From positions 140,054 to 204,053 of the forward strand of contig NZ_JAKIHN010000007.1 of the NCBI RefSeq assembly GCF_021608185.1: DNA of 64,000 bases, read 5' to 3'. The position numbers were made by a program, and so were the translations under genes. Numbering within the stretch: position 1 is the first letter of the stretch; each line of letters starts with the position of its first letter. The stretch comes from Flavobacterium anseongense. GTDB taxonomy: Bacteria; Bacteroidota; Bacteroidia; Flavobacteriales; Flavobacteriaceae. This document shows positions 1 to 9,456 of the stretch, piece after piece. Below the pieces are notes generated by a model. That model ran no database searches. It was not told where the DNA came from and was given only the letters and a program-made list of their open reading frames with translations.

Positions 1-612
1 ATGGTGTACAAACAAGTTGTTTCAGAAGAAGACACTATCAAAATAGATATTTCTAAATTATTGAAATTTCAAAATCACAAAGCTTATTTATACCAATGGT
101 TGTCCGAATATGGCTTTACAGATTGGGATGCCGTTTATGATTTAATTGAGGCACAATCAGGGAAGCAGGTATTTTCGGAAACGCATATTTTATTAAAAGA
201 CAGAAATCATTTGATTTTATTTCCGAAACAAAATGATAGTGAACCAATTCATTTCTGGATAAAAAAAGACCAAAAAGAAGTTAAATTTCCCTTAAAACTT
301 GCCTTTTGTAATGTAAATGACATTTTGGTTCAGGCAACTAATACTATCTTTGTCGACGAAGATAAACTTCAGTTTCCGTTGGAAATCAGAAAATGGCAGG
401 AAGGCGATTGGTTTTATCCTCACGGAATGAACGGAAAAAAGAAGCTCAGTAAGTTTTTTAAAGACGAAAAATTTTCTTTACTGGACAAATCAAATACCTG
501 GCTTTTATGTTCTGAAAATCAAATTGTTTGGATTGTTGGAAAAAGACAGGACGAGCGATTTAAAGTTGTTGAAAAGACGACAAAAATTTTAAAAATAAAT
601 TATACAGCCTAA
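1..612 (+). CDS. tilS: tRNA(Ile)-lysidine synthase, C-terminal part (cut by window edge)
   Basis: TilS forms lysidine at the wobble C of the AUA-reading tRNA-Ile, using ATP and lysine, in the cytoplasm. The visible 203 residues match the TilS C-terminal region: a substrate-binding linker, then the TilS-C segment with the pattern PLEIRKWQEGDWFYPHGM, a run of lysines, KLSKFFKDEKF, and a final IVWIVGKRQDERFKV. Family members are roughly 430 residues long, so the N-terminal PP-loop half with the SGGxDS ATP site should lie left of the window. The ATG at base 1 is therefore probably internal. The stop overlaps the dsbD start by one base (TAATG), which implies translational coupling. Identity is recognised from the motif pattern; the catalytic half cannot be inspected. 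Confidence 0.88.
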   Translation: MVYKQVVSEEDTIKIDISKLLKFQNHKAYLYQWLSEYGFTDWDAVYDLIEAQSGKQVFSETHILLKDRNHLILFPKQNDSEPIHFWIKKDQKEVKFPLKLAFCNVNDILVQATNTIFVDEDKLQFPLEIRKWQEGDWFYPHGMNGKKKLSKFFKDEKFSLLDKSNTWLLCSENQIVWIVGKRQDERFKVVEKTTKILKINYTA

Positions 613-2606
613 TGAAGAAAGTACTATTTTTTCTTTTTAGTTTTTTGGCTTTAGCCAATTTAAATGCGCAAATTGTAAAGCCGGTAAAATGGACTTCCAA
701 AGTTGAAAAAATTTCTGATTCCGAATTCAATTTGGTGATGGAAGGAAAGATTGACCAGGATTGGCATGTGTATTCTCAGTTCACACCAGCTGATGGTCCA
801 TTGCCAGCCGAATTTGATTTTAAGGATGCAAAAGGCAACTATGAATTGGTTGGGAAAGTTAAAGAAAGCCCATATAAAAAACAGTTCAATGATGTTTTTG
901 GTGTCGATGAATATTACTTTGAAAAGAATGTCACCTTTACGCAAAAAGTAAAAATCATTAATGCTAAACTTACTTCTATAAAAGTCAAAATTGATTACCA
1001 GGTTTGTAAAACGGCTTGTATCAATGACAATATGAGTTTTACGTTTCAGTTACCAAATACAGGCCAGGTTCCTGAAGAAACAGTGACTAACATATCAGAA
1101 ACTGATACTGCAAGTTCATCACAATTCACGGTTAGTGAAACTGCCAAACCAGAAACAAAAACTGTTGCTGAAGCTCCGAAAAAAGAAGCGCAAAGAGGAT
1201 TGTGGACCATTTTCTTTTTAGCCTTTTTGGGAGGTTTTGCGGCCTTGCTTACACCTTGTGTTTTTCCAATGATCCCAATGACGGTTAGCTTTTTTACCAA
1301 GCAAAGTAAAAATCCCGGACAGGGAAAAAGAAATGCTATTCTCTACGGAATTTCAATCATTGCGATTTATGTTGTTTTAGGATTAGCAATCACAGGTATT
1401 TTTGGTGCCGATGCTTTGAATGCCTTGTCAACAAATCCATGGTTCAATGTGTTTTTCTTTTTGCTTTTAGTCGTTTTTGCCGTTTCTTTCCTTGGTGCTT
1501 TTGAAATTATGCTGCCGAATTCCTGGGCAAATAAAGTTGACAGACAAGCCGATAGAGGTGGAATCATTGGAATCCTTTTCATGGCTTTGGCTTTGGCTAT
1601 TGTTTCCTTTTCCTGCACAGGACCAATAGTCGGAACGCTTTTGGTAGAATCAGCTTCTAAAGGAGGCATTGCGCCAATCGTTGGAATGCTCGGTTTTTCT
1701 TCTGCTTTAGCATTACCATTTATGCTTTTTGCGATGTTTCCAAGTTGGATGCACTCGTTACCTAAATCGGGTGGCTGGCTGAATACCGTGAAAGTTTCTT
1801 TAGGCTTTTTAGAATTAGCCTTAGCGTTTAAATTTTTATCCAATGCCGATTTGGTTTTGCAATTACATTTATTAGAAAGAGAAGTTTTCCTGGCGATATG
1901 GATTACTATTTTCGGAGTTTGGGCTTTGTATTTATTAGGAAAAATAGCGACACCACACGATAGCCCGATTACCCATATTTCTGTTGGAAGATTATCTTTA
2001 GGATTGCTCGTTTTGGCATTCACCATTTATATGATTCCCGGATTATTTGGTGCACCTTTAAAATTAATCAGTGCTTTTCCACCACCACAAACCTATAGCG
2101 AAAGTCCAACCCGATTTTTCGGGAATAGTTCGGCTTCATCTAAAAATGAATTGCCTGATGGTGCAGAAATCGGCCCACACGGCTTAACGGTTTTTACCGA
2201 TTATGAAACTGGTTTAGCTTATGCTAAAGCCATAAACAAACCTGTTATGCTTGATTTTACTGGCTATGCTTGTGTCAATTGCCGTAAGATGGAAAACAAT
2301 GTTTGGTCGGATGAAAATGTTTTGAATGTATTGAAAAATGAAGTTGTTTTGATTTCGTTATATGTTGACGATAAAAGAGAATTGCCTAAAAATGAACAAA
2401 CAGTTTCAAAAAAAACCGGCAATGAAATTACCACGATTGGCGATAAATGGACGGAATTTATTATTACAAGATATCAAACCAATACGCAGCCTTTCTATGT
2501 TTTAATCGATTTAAAAGAAGAAAAACTGAATGCTCCAATAAGTTACACTCCAAACATCGATGACTATTTTGCTTGGCTGAAAGATGGTATTTCAAAATTT
2601 AAATAA
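612..2606 (+). CDS. dsbD: Thiol:disulfide interchange protein DsbD
   Basis: DsbD moves electrons from cytoplasmic thioredoxin across the inner membrane to periplasmic disulfide isomerases and reductases. The 664-residue protein shows the full three-part plan. A signal peptide (about residues 1-19) precedes a periplasmic alpha domain with the pair C132/C136. A hydrophobic core of about eight membrane segments follows, with the two redox cysteines C216 (TPCVFPM) and C335 (FSCTGP). The C-terminal thioredoxin-like gamma domain carries CVNC at 554-557. All six cysteines needed for the relay are present. It overlaps tilS by one base and ends at a good terminator, so the two are probably co-transcribed. 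The cysteine-rich secreted repeats elsewhere in the window are possible indirect clients; this is inference. Confidence 0.95.
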   Translation: MKKVLFFLFSFLALANLNAQIVKPVKWTSKVEKISDSEFNLVMEGKIDQDWHVYSQFTPADGPLPAEFDFKDAKGNYELVGKVKESPYKKQFNDVFGVDEYYFEKNVTFTQKVKIINAKLTSIKVKIDYQVCKTACINDNMSFTFQLPNTGQVPEETVTNISETDTASSSQFTVSETAKPETKTVAEAPKKEAQRGLWTIFFLAFLGGFAALLTPCVFPMIPMTVSFFTKQSKNPGQGKRNAILYGISIIAIYVVLGLAITGIFGADALNALSTNPWFNVFFFLLLVVFAVSFLGAFEIMLPNSWANKVDRQADRGGIIGILFMALALAIVSFSCTGPIVGTLLVESASKGGIAPIVGMLGFSSALALPFMLFAMFPSWMHSLPKSGGWLNTVKVSLGFLELALAFKFLSNADLVLQLHLLEREVFLAIWITIFGVWALYLLGKIATPHDSPITHISVGRLSLGLLVLAFTIYMIPGLFGAPLKLISAFPPPQTYSESPTRFFGNSSASSKNELPDGAEIGPHGLTVFTDYETGLAYAKAINKPVMLDFTGYACVNCRKMENNVWSDENVLNVLKNEVVLISLYVDDKRELPKNEQTVSKKTGNEITTIGDKWTEFIITRYQTNTQPFYVLIDLKEEKLNAPISYTPNIDDYFAWLKDGISKFK

Positions 2607-2613
2607 ACAAACG

Positions 2614-2640
2614 AATCCTGATGAAAATCGGGATTTTTTA
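2614..2640 (+). terminator. Rho-independent terminator after dsbD
   Basis: A 9-bp stem AATCCTGAT / ATCGGGATT (one G-T wobble) with a GAAA loop is followed by a T-run. It sits 8 bases after the dsbD stop. Confidence 0.85.
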
Positions 2641-2707
2641 TTTTTATTATTTTTCTGACGCAACCAAGTTGTTATATTAATATCTTTATAATGTCAAAAC
2701 AAACATT

Positions 2708-4501
2708 ATGAAGCAAATACACTCTCTTTTATGTTTACTACTTCTGGTAGTTTCATTCACCGCTTGTGAATCCAATGATGATTCTAACAGTAATAGCCAA
2801 AATGACGACACCTTTGCCCAAAACTTTGGGAATGCGGCTTCAAAGGATTTCATAGGTCAGGTTGTTGATATCGATAATCATCCCATACAAAACGCTGAAA
2901 TTAAAATTGGAACTTCTACAGTTCAAACGGATATCAATGGTGTTTTTATAATCAATGGCGCAGACGTTCATGAGAAGTTTGCTTATATCACCGCGACAAA
3001 AGCCGGTTATATTGATGGTTCTCGTGCTATGGTTCCCACTTCTGGAAAAAATAATGTCAAAATAATGTTGATACCAAATGCGCCAATACAAACAATTCAA
3101 TCGGGAGTTGAAAGCGAAGTGGCATTACCTTCTGGAACCAAAGTTAACTTTGACGGTGAATTTCAGGATGAAAACGGAAATTCCTATTCAGGAACAGTAA
3201 GCGTATCCATGTTTCATTTATTGCCAAGTGATGATAACATTGACAAGCTAATGCCCGGAATGTTATACGCTCAAACCAAAACCAATCAGGAAGCAGTGCT
3301 CGAAACTTTCGGAATGTTAAATGTAGAACTTCGCGGAAGTGCCGGACAAAAGCTAAATATCAAGGAAGGCCACACTGCTGAAATTACCTTAAAAATAGAT
3401 GACAGTCAAACAGCAACAGCTCCAGGTTCAATTCCGCTATGGCATTTTGATGAAGCAAAAGGCTATTGGAAAGAAGATGGTTTTGCGACTAAATTGGGGA
3501 ACAAGTATGTTGGAGAAGTTTCACATTTTAGCTGGTGGAATTGTGATATCCCAAACTCTTCAATCCGATTGACAATTACAATTCTTGACATCAATAGTAA
3601 TCCACTTCCTAATGTCCGTATAAATATTTTAAATCCTGTCGGATTTCATGCCAACGGATCTACTGAGGATAATGGACAACTAAGTGGAATATTGCCTGCT
3701 AACCAAACATTAACCTTGAATGTAATTACGGATTGTGGAATCATTTACACCACTACCATTGGTCCATTTACTAGCGATACCGTTTTGCCAACTATAAGTA
3801 TAACAAATTCACAAGCAGTTTCAACAAGATTAAACGGGACAGTGAAAAAATGTGATGGGACTAACGTTACTAACGGTTATGTTTTGATGCATTATGGTAC
3901 AACAGATGTTATTAAAGCAGTTACTAATGGGACTTTTAATTTTACTAATATAGTTTGTAGTGACAATAATCAATTCACTTTGGAAGGTGTAGACTTTGAT
4001 AATTGGCAGACAACAGGAAATATAAACTTTACATTTACGCCACCAATAACAGATGTTGGTCAATTGACTGCCTGTACTTCTAGTTCAGAATTTATTACTT
4101 ATCGAATTAATGAAGGAGAAACTTATTTAATAACTTCAGAAATTTCAGCAACTAGTAATGTCATTTTATCAAATGGATTTAACGCACAAATTTATATTAG
4201 AGGAGGTTCCAATAATTCATTTGATCCATTGATTTTTTTAGGATGTACCGGAACTATTCCAGGAAGTTATGTTTTGCCAAATAGTTTTTTAAACGCAAGA
4301 TATATTAGTATAACTCCAGGTATATGGACAGCTACGCTAATATATTATAATAATCTCAATCCGATTAATGAATTAACTATAACTATAAATAGCTATGGCG
4401 CTGTTGGTGAATATATTGATTTTACTTTTTCAGGTGTTTCACTATATTCAGGTCTTTTGTACCATATTACAGGAAGCGGACATGTAATTCGAGATAATTA
4501 A
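2708..4501 (+). CDS. Surface lipoprotein with carboxypeptidase-regulatory-like domain, copy A
   Basis: This 597-residue protein has a type II signal peptide with lipobox SFTAC (lipidated C20). An acidic ESNDDS stretch follows, which resembles the surface-export signals of Bacteroidota lipoproteins. Residues about 48-120 look like a carboxypeptidase regulatory (CarboxypepD_reg) beta-sandwich. Residues about 130-280 form a second module with PSGTKVNFDGEFQDENG, an IPLWHFDE...GYWKEDG stretch and YVGEVSHFSWWN, a pattern I associate with bacterial relatives of FAM171/CILP-type beta domains. Further beta-rich repeats follow, ending in GHVIRDN. No catalytic residues are apparent, so it may be structural or binding. 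It is a tandem paralogue of the next gene. Function is unknown. Confidence 0.85.
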   Translation: MKQIHSLLCLLLLVVSFTACESNDDSNSNSQNDDTFAQNFGNAASKDFIGQVVDIDNHPIQNAEIKIGTSTVQTDINGVFIINGADVHEKFAYITATKAGYIDGSRAMVPTSGKNNVKIMLIPNAPIQTIQSGVESEVALPSGTKVNFDGEFQDENGNSYSGTVSVSMFHLLPSDDNIDKLMPGMLYAQTKTNQEAVLETFGMLNVELRGSAGQKLNIKEGHTAEITLKIDDSQTATAPGSIPLWHFDEAKGYWKEDGFATKLGNKYVGEVSHFSWWNCDIPNSSIRLTITILDINSNPLPNVRINILNPVGFHANGSTEDNGQLSGILPANQTLTLNVITDCGIIYTTTIGPFTSDTVLPTISITNSQAVSTRLNGTVKKCDGTNVTNGYVLMHYGTTDVIKAVTNGTFNFTNIVCSDNNQFTLEGVDFDNWQTTGNINFTFTPPITDVGQLTACTSSSEFITYRINEGETYLITSEISATSNVILSNGFNAQIYIRGGSNNSFDPLIFLGCTGTIPGSYVLPNSFLNARYISITPGIWTATLIYYNNLNPINELTITINSYGAVGEYIDFTFSGVSLYSGLLYHITGSGHVIRDN

Positions 4502-4572
4502 TCAAATGTAATACAAAGCAAAACTCAATTGAGAAAGATTTTATTTTTTATAAAAACCAAACTATAGCTACT

Positions 4573-6333
4573 ATGACCAAATTCAAATTATTCCTCGCCT
4601 TAACTTTTGTTTCTGTTGCTTTTATAAGTTGTGATCCAAGCGATACTAATGGTTCATCTCAAAATGACGATACTTTTGCCCAAAACTTTGGCAATTCAGT
4701 TTCAAAAGACTTTATAGGACAGGTTGTTGATATCGATAATCATCCCATACAAAACGCTGAAATTAAAATTGGATCCTCTACAGTACAAACAGATGTCAAT
4801 GGAGTTTTTATAATTAATGGAGCAGCTGTTCATGAGAAGTTTGCTTATATCACCGCGACTAAAGCAGGTTATATTGATGGTTCACGAGCTATGGTTCCGA
4901 CATCAGGAAAAAATAATGTGAGGATTATGCTGATTGCCAACACTCCATTGCAAACAATACAATCCGGAGTTGATAGCGAAGTTGCATTACCATCAGGAAC
5001 CAAAGTTGCGTTTGATGGAGAATTTCAGGATGAAAACGGGAATGCTTATTCAGGAACAGTAAGCGTTTCAATGTTTCATTTATTGCCAAGTGATGAAAAC
5101 ATTGACAAGCTAATGCCCGGAATGTTATATGCCCAAACCAAAACCAATGAAGAAGCTGTTTTGGAGACTTTCGGAATGCTGAATGTGGAACTTCGCGGAA
5201 GTGCCGGACAAAAATTAAACATCGAACTGGGACATAAAGCAGAAATCACAATGAAAATTGACGATAGTCAAACAGCAACTGCTCCAAATACAATTCCACT
5301 ATGGTATTTTGATGAATATAGAGGTTATTGGAAAGAAGATGGTGTTGCCAGGAAGATTGGGAATAATTATGTTGGTGAAGTAAGTCATTTTAGTTGGTGG
5401 AATTGTGATGTTTTCTCATCGGTGGTTAGTTTAACTATTACTATTGTTGATATTAATGGCAATCCTTTGTCGAATGTTGGGGTTGGGTTGGTAGTAAATG
5501 CAACAAATTTCAATTCCTATACTTCTTTTACAGATAATCAAGGTCAAATAACCGGAATGATTCCAGCCAATCAAACATTGACATTAAATGTTTTTGATAT
5601 TTGTGGTAATCCTAGTTTTACTACTCAAATCGGACCTTTTACTGCCAATACGGTTCTTCCAACTATAACTTATGAAAGTTCTTCCACACAAGCTGTTAAA
5701 ATTGAAGGATCTTTTGTAAAGTGTGATGGGACATTAGTTACTAACGGATATGTTATGTTATTTAATGGAAGTCATTTGCTAATATCAGAATTAGATTCTG
5801 GGAATTATAGTTTTTCTACATTAGCCTGTAGTTCGTCAAATGTTTTCGAAGTAGAAGGCTGTGATATAGAAAATTATCAATCCACTGGCAGGATAGCCTA
5901 TAATTTTAATTTCCCTGTAACAAATATTAATCAACTACAATCTTGCGATGCGGTCAGTGAGTTTGTTATCTGTAAAATAGATAATATAGGACCGAGACTC
6001 TTTACTTCTACTTTTAATACGCAATTAATTACTAATGGAACTAATGTTGGTTTTGACATAATACATTCAGCTGGGGAATTATTTGCAATTTCATGGTCTA
6101 ATCCAACTTTTACATCCGGAACTTATACAAATAATAATTTCCAAATGCAGACCGCTTATGAGGGATTAGGATTTATGGCATATGTAGGATTTACGAATAG
6201 TGTAATGGTTTATAGGGTTAATAAATTCGGGCAAGCTGGGGACTATATTGATATAACTTTTGATGGTACTTTTGATAATTTCAGCGGAACTCATACTATA
6301 AGTGGTATGGTGCATGTCATCCGTGACAACTAA
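4573..6333 (+). CDS. Surface lipoprotein with carboxypeptidase-regulatory-like domain, copy B
   Basis: This 586-residue tandem paralogue of the preceding gene lies 71 bp downstream on the same strand. It has lipobox FISC (C20). After different signal peptides the two proteins are nearly identical from QNDDTFAQNFGN through SHFSWWNCD, about residues 30-280. They then diverge sharply over about 300 residues and share the ending VHVIRDN. A 54-bp block is identical at DNA level (2858-2911 and 4720-4773). This pattern fits a conserved anchoring or scaffold half and a rapidly changing exposed half. No enzymatic motif was seen. The two genes are probably co-expressed, because no terminator is visible between them. 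Confidence 0.85.
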   Translation: MTKFKLFLALTFVSVAFISCDPSDTNGSSQNDDTFAQNFGNSVSKDFIGQVVDIDNHPIQNAEIKIGSSTVQTDVNGVFIINGAAVHEKFAYITATKAGYIDGSRAMVPTSGKNNVRIMLIANTPLQTIQSGVDSEVALPSGTKVAFDGEFQDENGNAYSGTVSVSMFHLLPSDENIDKLMPGMLYAQTKTNEEAVLETFGMLNVELRGSAGQKLNIELGHKAEITMKIDDSQTATAPNTIPLWYFDEYRGYWKEDGVARKIGNNYVGEVSHFSWWNCDVFSSVVSLTITIVDINGNPLSNVGVGLVVNATNFNSYTSFTDNQGQITGMIPANQTLTLNVFDICGNPSFTTQIGPFTANTVLPTITYESSSTQAVKIEGSFVKCDGTLVTNGYVMLFNGSHLLISELDSGNYSFSTLACSSSNVFEVEGCDIENYQSTGRIAYNFNFPVTNINQLQSCDAVSEFVICKIDNIGPRLFTSTFNTQLITNGTNVGFDIIHSAGELFAISWSNPTFTSGTYTNNNFQMQTAYEGLGFMAYVGFTNSVMVYRVNKFGQAGDYIDITFDGTFDNFSGTHTISGMVHVIRDN

Positions 6334-6366
6334 TCAACAAAAAAGCCCCAATAATCAGTGCTTTTT

Positions 6367-6891
6367 CTACCCTAAAACTTCCGCAACCTCATTTTTTAAA
6401 TAAGCCAACGCTACTGTAGTGGCAGATTGTCCATCAAGCAGATTGCTTAAAATCTTTTCCCTTAATTGGTCTGCAGTGGTAACATTTTCATCCAAAGCTG
6501 TTTTTCTGATATTTTGAATGATGGTGTTTTTTGCGGTTAAAAGCATCGTCCACAGTTCGTTGGTAATATAAACCTGTTGCGTGATGTTATGCTCGTATTC
6601 CTGCTCAATGTGATGAATCAGAAGGTTTTGATAATCAACTTTATTGTCACTTAAAGGCGCCACACGAATCAATAATTTTGCCGGATTGATACGTTCTAAA
6701 AACAAAGCCAGTCTTTCATACGCCTGCAAACGCAATGGTAATGAATGTTTCTGATTTTCTCGTTGCAATAACCAGCGTCTTGTATTTTGCTGATCTTTAA
6801 AGTAATTATCAAACAAATAATAGGCTACACCACCAGTTATTAGTGACGGAATAGCATACATTAGTAATTCTAAAATTTTATCGGAGTTCAT
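6367..6891 (-). CDS. Conserved membrane-anchored protein of unknown function
   Basis: This 174-residue protein has one N-terminal membrane segment (about residues 9-29, MYAIPSLITGGVAYYLF) and then a largely helical, charged cytoplasmic domain rich in Q, R, L and E. I recognise the type as a conserved Bacteroidota hypothetical (possibly the family now called DUF7935), but no function is established. It converges with the lipoprotein pair, its stop being 33 bp from theirs. It is divergent from the helicase gene across a 163-bp spacer that carries a palindromic repeat. Confidence 0.75.
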   Translation of the reverse strand: MNSDKILELLMYAIPSLITGGVAYYLFDNYFKDQQNTRRWLLQRENQKHSLPLRLQAYERLALFLERINPAKLLIRVAPLSDNKVDYQNLLIHHIEQEYEHNITQQVYITNELWTMLLTAKNTIIQNIRKTALDENVTTADQLREKILSNLLDGQSATTVALAYLKNEVAEVLG

Positions 6892-6919
6892 AATTGAAAT
6901 TGATTTATAATTTTATTCC

Positions 6920-6968
6920 GTCAGTTCGAGTGTTCCGATTTTTAATCGGAAAGTATCGAGAACTTGAC
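6920..6968. repeat. Imperfect palindromic intergenic repeat
   Basis: The element starts with GTCAGTTCGAGTG and ends with TATCGAGAACTTGAC. A perfect inner stem TCCGATT / AATCGGA (6934-6940 and 6944-6950) closes a TTT loop. The outer arms pair imperfectly. From memory, cagttcgagtg ... tatcgagaac palindromes recur between genes in Flavobacterium genomes, so this is probably one copy of an interspersed REP-like family. There is no second copy in this window, so the family assignment rests on recall. Confidence 0.55.
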
Positions 6969-7010
6969 TAAAATTGTTGACAAATATAATAGAAATACCC
7001 GTAGAATTTA

Positions 7011-7041
7011 TTGTAATTCAAAACGAGTAATCATAAATTTG
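7011..7041 (+). promoter_or_regulatory. Promoter of the UvrD/PcrA helicase gene
   Basis: TTG (7011-7013), a 20-nt spacer and a perfect TAnnTTTG element, TAAATTTG (7034-7041), match the Flavobacterium -33/-7 consensus. The start codon is 13 nt further on, giving a very short leader. Confidence 0.7.
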
Positions 7042-7054
7042 AGCATTCTCAAAA

Positions 7055-9385
7055 ATGATGATAGAAAAATATATCTCCCAACTTAACGAAGCCCAGCAGC
7101 AACCCGTTTTTCAGAAAGACGGCCCAATGATTATCATTGCCGGCGCAGGTTCGGGAAAAACCCGTGTGCTGACGGTTCGTATTTCCTATTTGATGAGTTT
7201 GGGTGTGGATGCATTTAATATTCTGGCATTGACGTTTACCAACAAAGCCGCACGCGAAATGAAAAAGCGGATTGCTGATATAGTCGGAACAAATGAAGCC
7301 AAAAACCTTTGGATGGGAACGTTCCACTCGGTGTTTGCCCGAATCTTAAGAAGCGAAGCAGACAAATTAGGCTTTCCTTCTAACTTTACCATTTATGATA
7401 CTCAGGACAGTGTTCGATTGATTTCGGCGATAATCAAGGAAATGCAATTGGATAAAGATATTTATAAGCCCAAACAAATTTTGGGCAGAATCTCATCGTA
7501 TAAAAATTCATTGATTACGGTTAAAGCATATCTCAACAACCCCGAATTACAGGAGCAGGATGCCATGAGCAAAAAGCCGCGTTTGGGTGAAATCTATGCC
7601 AATTATGTAGACAGATGTTTTAAAGCCGGCGCAATGGATTTTGATGATTTGTTATTGAAAACCAATGAACTCTTGAATCGTTTTCCTGATGTATTGGCAA
7701 AATACCAAGACCGATTTCGATATATTTTGGTCGATGAGTATCAGGATACCAATCATTCGCAGTATTTGATTGTACGGGCGTTGAGTGATAGATTTCAAAA
7801 TATTTGCGTGGTTGGAGATGATGCTCAAAGTATTTATGCTTTCCGAGGAGCCAATATCAATAACATTCTCAACTTCCAAAAGGATTATGAAAATGTAAAA
7901 ACCTATCGATTGGAGCAGAATTATCGTTCTACTAAAAACATTGTTGAAGCCGCCAATTCAATTATCGATAAGAATAAAACCAAGCTCGATAAAATTGTTT
8001 GGACTGCCAATGATTTTGGTCCAAAAATAAAAGTTCACCGCAGCATTACTGATGGGGAAGAAGGCCGATTTGTTGCCGGTGAAATCTTTGAACAAAAGAT
8101 GCGCAACCAAATGCTAAACGGTCAGTTTGCGATTTTGTACCGTACAAATGCACAATCCAGAGCGATGGAAGATGCTTTGCGCAAGCGTGATATTCCGTAT
8201 CGAATTTATGGTGGTTTGTCTTTCTATCAAAGAAAAGAAATCAAAGATGTACTTTGTTATTTGCGTTTGATTATCAATCCAAAAGACGAAGAAGCTTTGG
8301 TGCGTGTGATTAATTATCCGGCACGTGGAATTGGAGATACAACTATCGAAAAACTTACGGTTGCTGCCAATCATTACAAGCGTTCCATTTTTGAAGTGAT
8401 GGAAAACATCGATAAGATTGATTTGAAATTGAATTCGGGAACCAAACAAAAACTGGAAGATTTTGTGACGATGATTAAGAGTTTTCAAGTCATTAATGAA
8501 CAGCAGGATGCTTTTGTTTTAACGGAGCATGTTGCCAAAAAAACAGGCTTAATACAGGAACTCAAAAAAGACGGAACGCCCGAAGGCATTGCCCGAATTG
8601 AGAATATAGAAACCTTAATGGGCGGAATCAAAGATTTCATCGAAGGACAAAAAGAAATTGACGGGGCACGTGGTGCTTTATCCGAGTTTCTGGAAGATGT
8701 AGCATTGGCAACCGATTTAGATCGTGACACCGGCGATGACGACAGAGTAGCTTTGATGACGATTCACCTGGCAAAAGGATTAGAGTTTCCGTATGTTTTT
8801 GTAGTCGGAATGGAAGAAGATTTGTTTCCGAGTGCGATGAGTTTGAACACAAGAAGTGAGCTTGAAGAAGAAAGAAGATTATTCTATGTTGCCTTAACCC
8901 GAGCCGAGCATCAGGCATATTTAACCTATGCGCAATCACGTTACAGATGGGGAAAATTGGTCGATAGCGAACCATCCCGTTTTATTGAAGAAATAAAAGA
9001 TGAATATCTTGAATATTTAAATCCGATGGATACAGGTTATCGGTATAAACCAAGTATCGATTTAGATATTTTCGGTGATATTGATAAATCCAAACTGCGA
9101 TTAGCCAAACCAACAGCAGGAACACCTCCAAAAAAATACGGAGATGAACCTGTTTCATCCGCGAATATTCGTAAATTGAAACCAATTGGCAATGCACCAA
9201 GTAACACCAATTTATTTGACAGTAAATTAACTATAGGAAATGTTGTTATTCACGAGCGTTTTGGTAAAGGTCAGGTCGTAAGTCTGGAAGGTGCAGGAGC
9301 AGACAAGAAAGCCGAAATTAAATTTGAAGTAGGAGGAATCAAAAAGTTACTGCTTAGATTTGCGAAACTCGAAGTTATAGGATAG
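7055..9385 (+). CDS. uvrD: ATP-dependent DNA helicase UvrD/PcrA family
   Basis: This superfamily 1 3'-5' helicase acts in nucleotide-excision and mismatch repair and in clearing replication conflicts. All SF1 motifs are visible in order: Walker A GAGSGKT (residues 30-36), Ia TFTNKAA, motif II VDEYQDTN, motif III GDDAQSIYAFRGA, motif IV LEQNYRS, motif V TIHLAKGLEFPYVFVVG and motif VI RRLFYVALTRA. The C-terminal segment (VIHERFGKGQVVSLEG) is the KOW/Tudor-like tail of PcrA-type enzymes that contacts RNA polymerase. Length (776 residues) is normal. Two ATGs stand in tandem at the start; the first is used here. UvrD and PcrA cannot be separated further by eye. Confidence 0.95.
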   Translation: MMIEKYISQLNEAQQQPVFQKDGPMIIIAGAGSGKTRVLTVRISYLMSLGVDAFNILALTFTNKAAREMKKRIADIVGTNEAKNLWMGTFHSVFARILRSEADKLGFPSNFTIYDTQDSVRLISAIIKEMQLDKDIYKPKQILGRISSYKNSLITVKAYLNNPELQEQDAMSKKPRLGEIYANYVDRCFKAGAMDFDDLLLKTNELLNRFPDVLAKYQDRFRYILVDEYQDTNHSQYLIVRALSDRFQNICVVGDDAQSIYAFRGANINNILNFQKDYENVKTYRLEQNYRSTKNIVEAANSIIDKNKTKLDKIVWTANDFGPKIKVHRSITDGEEGRFVAGEIFEQKMRNQMLNGQFAILYRTNAQSRAMEDALRKRDIPYRIYGGLSFYQRKEIKDVLCYLRLIINPKDEEALVRVINYPARGIGDTTIEKLTVAANHYKRSIFEVMENIDKIDLKLNSGTKQKLEDFVTMIKSFQVINEQQDAFVLTEHVAKKTGLIQELKKDGTPEGIARIENIETLMGGIKDFIEGQKEIDGARGALSEFLEDVALATDLDRDTGDDDRVALMTIHLAKGLEFPYVFVVGMEEDLFPSAMSLNTRSELEEERRLFYVALTRAEHQAYLTYAQSRYRWGKLVDSEPSRFIEEIKDEYLEYLNPMDTGYRYKPSIDLDIFGDIDKSKLRLAKPTAGTPPKKYGDEPVSSANIRKLKPIGNAPSNTNLFDSKLTIGNVVIHERFGKGQVVSLEGAGADKKAEIKFEVGGIKKLLLRFAKLEVIG

Positions 9386-9441
9386 TTTCAAGTTTTGGGT
9401 TTCAAATTGTTTTTTAAAATGAAACTATTGAAACCTGAAAC
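9385..9441. repeat. Inverted-word spacer between helicase and yciO-like genes
   Basis: GTTTCA (9385-9390) and GGTTTCAA (9398-9405) are answered by TTGAAACC (9428-9435) and TGAAAC (9436-9441). They form a two-part inverted repeat around an AT-rich loop. There is no T-run after it, so it is not a clear terminator. It resembles the other word-like spacers of this window. Confidence 0.6.
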
Positions 9442-9456
9442 AAAATAAACAAAAAA

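Noticed and set aside
1367..2026. Minus-strand open frame of 219 codons inside dsbD
   Set aside because: It is fully antisense to the conserved membrane core of DsbD, with a lysine/proline-rich translation that matches no family I recognise.
6334..6366. Terminator between the second lipoprotein gene and the convergent small gene
   Set aside because: AAAAAGC / GCTTTTT can pair, but the stem is mostly A-T with a 13-nt loop. It is too weak to list as a feature.
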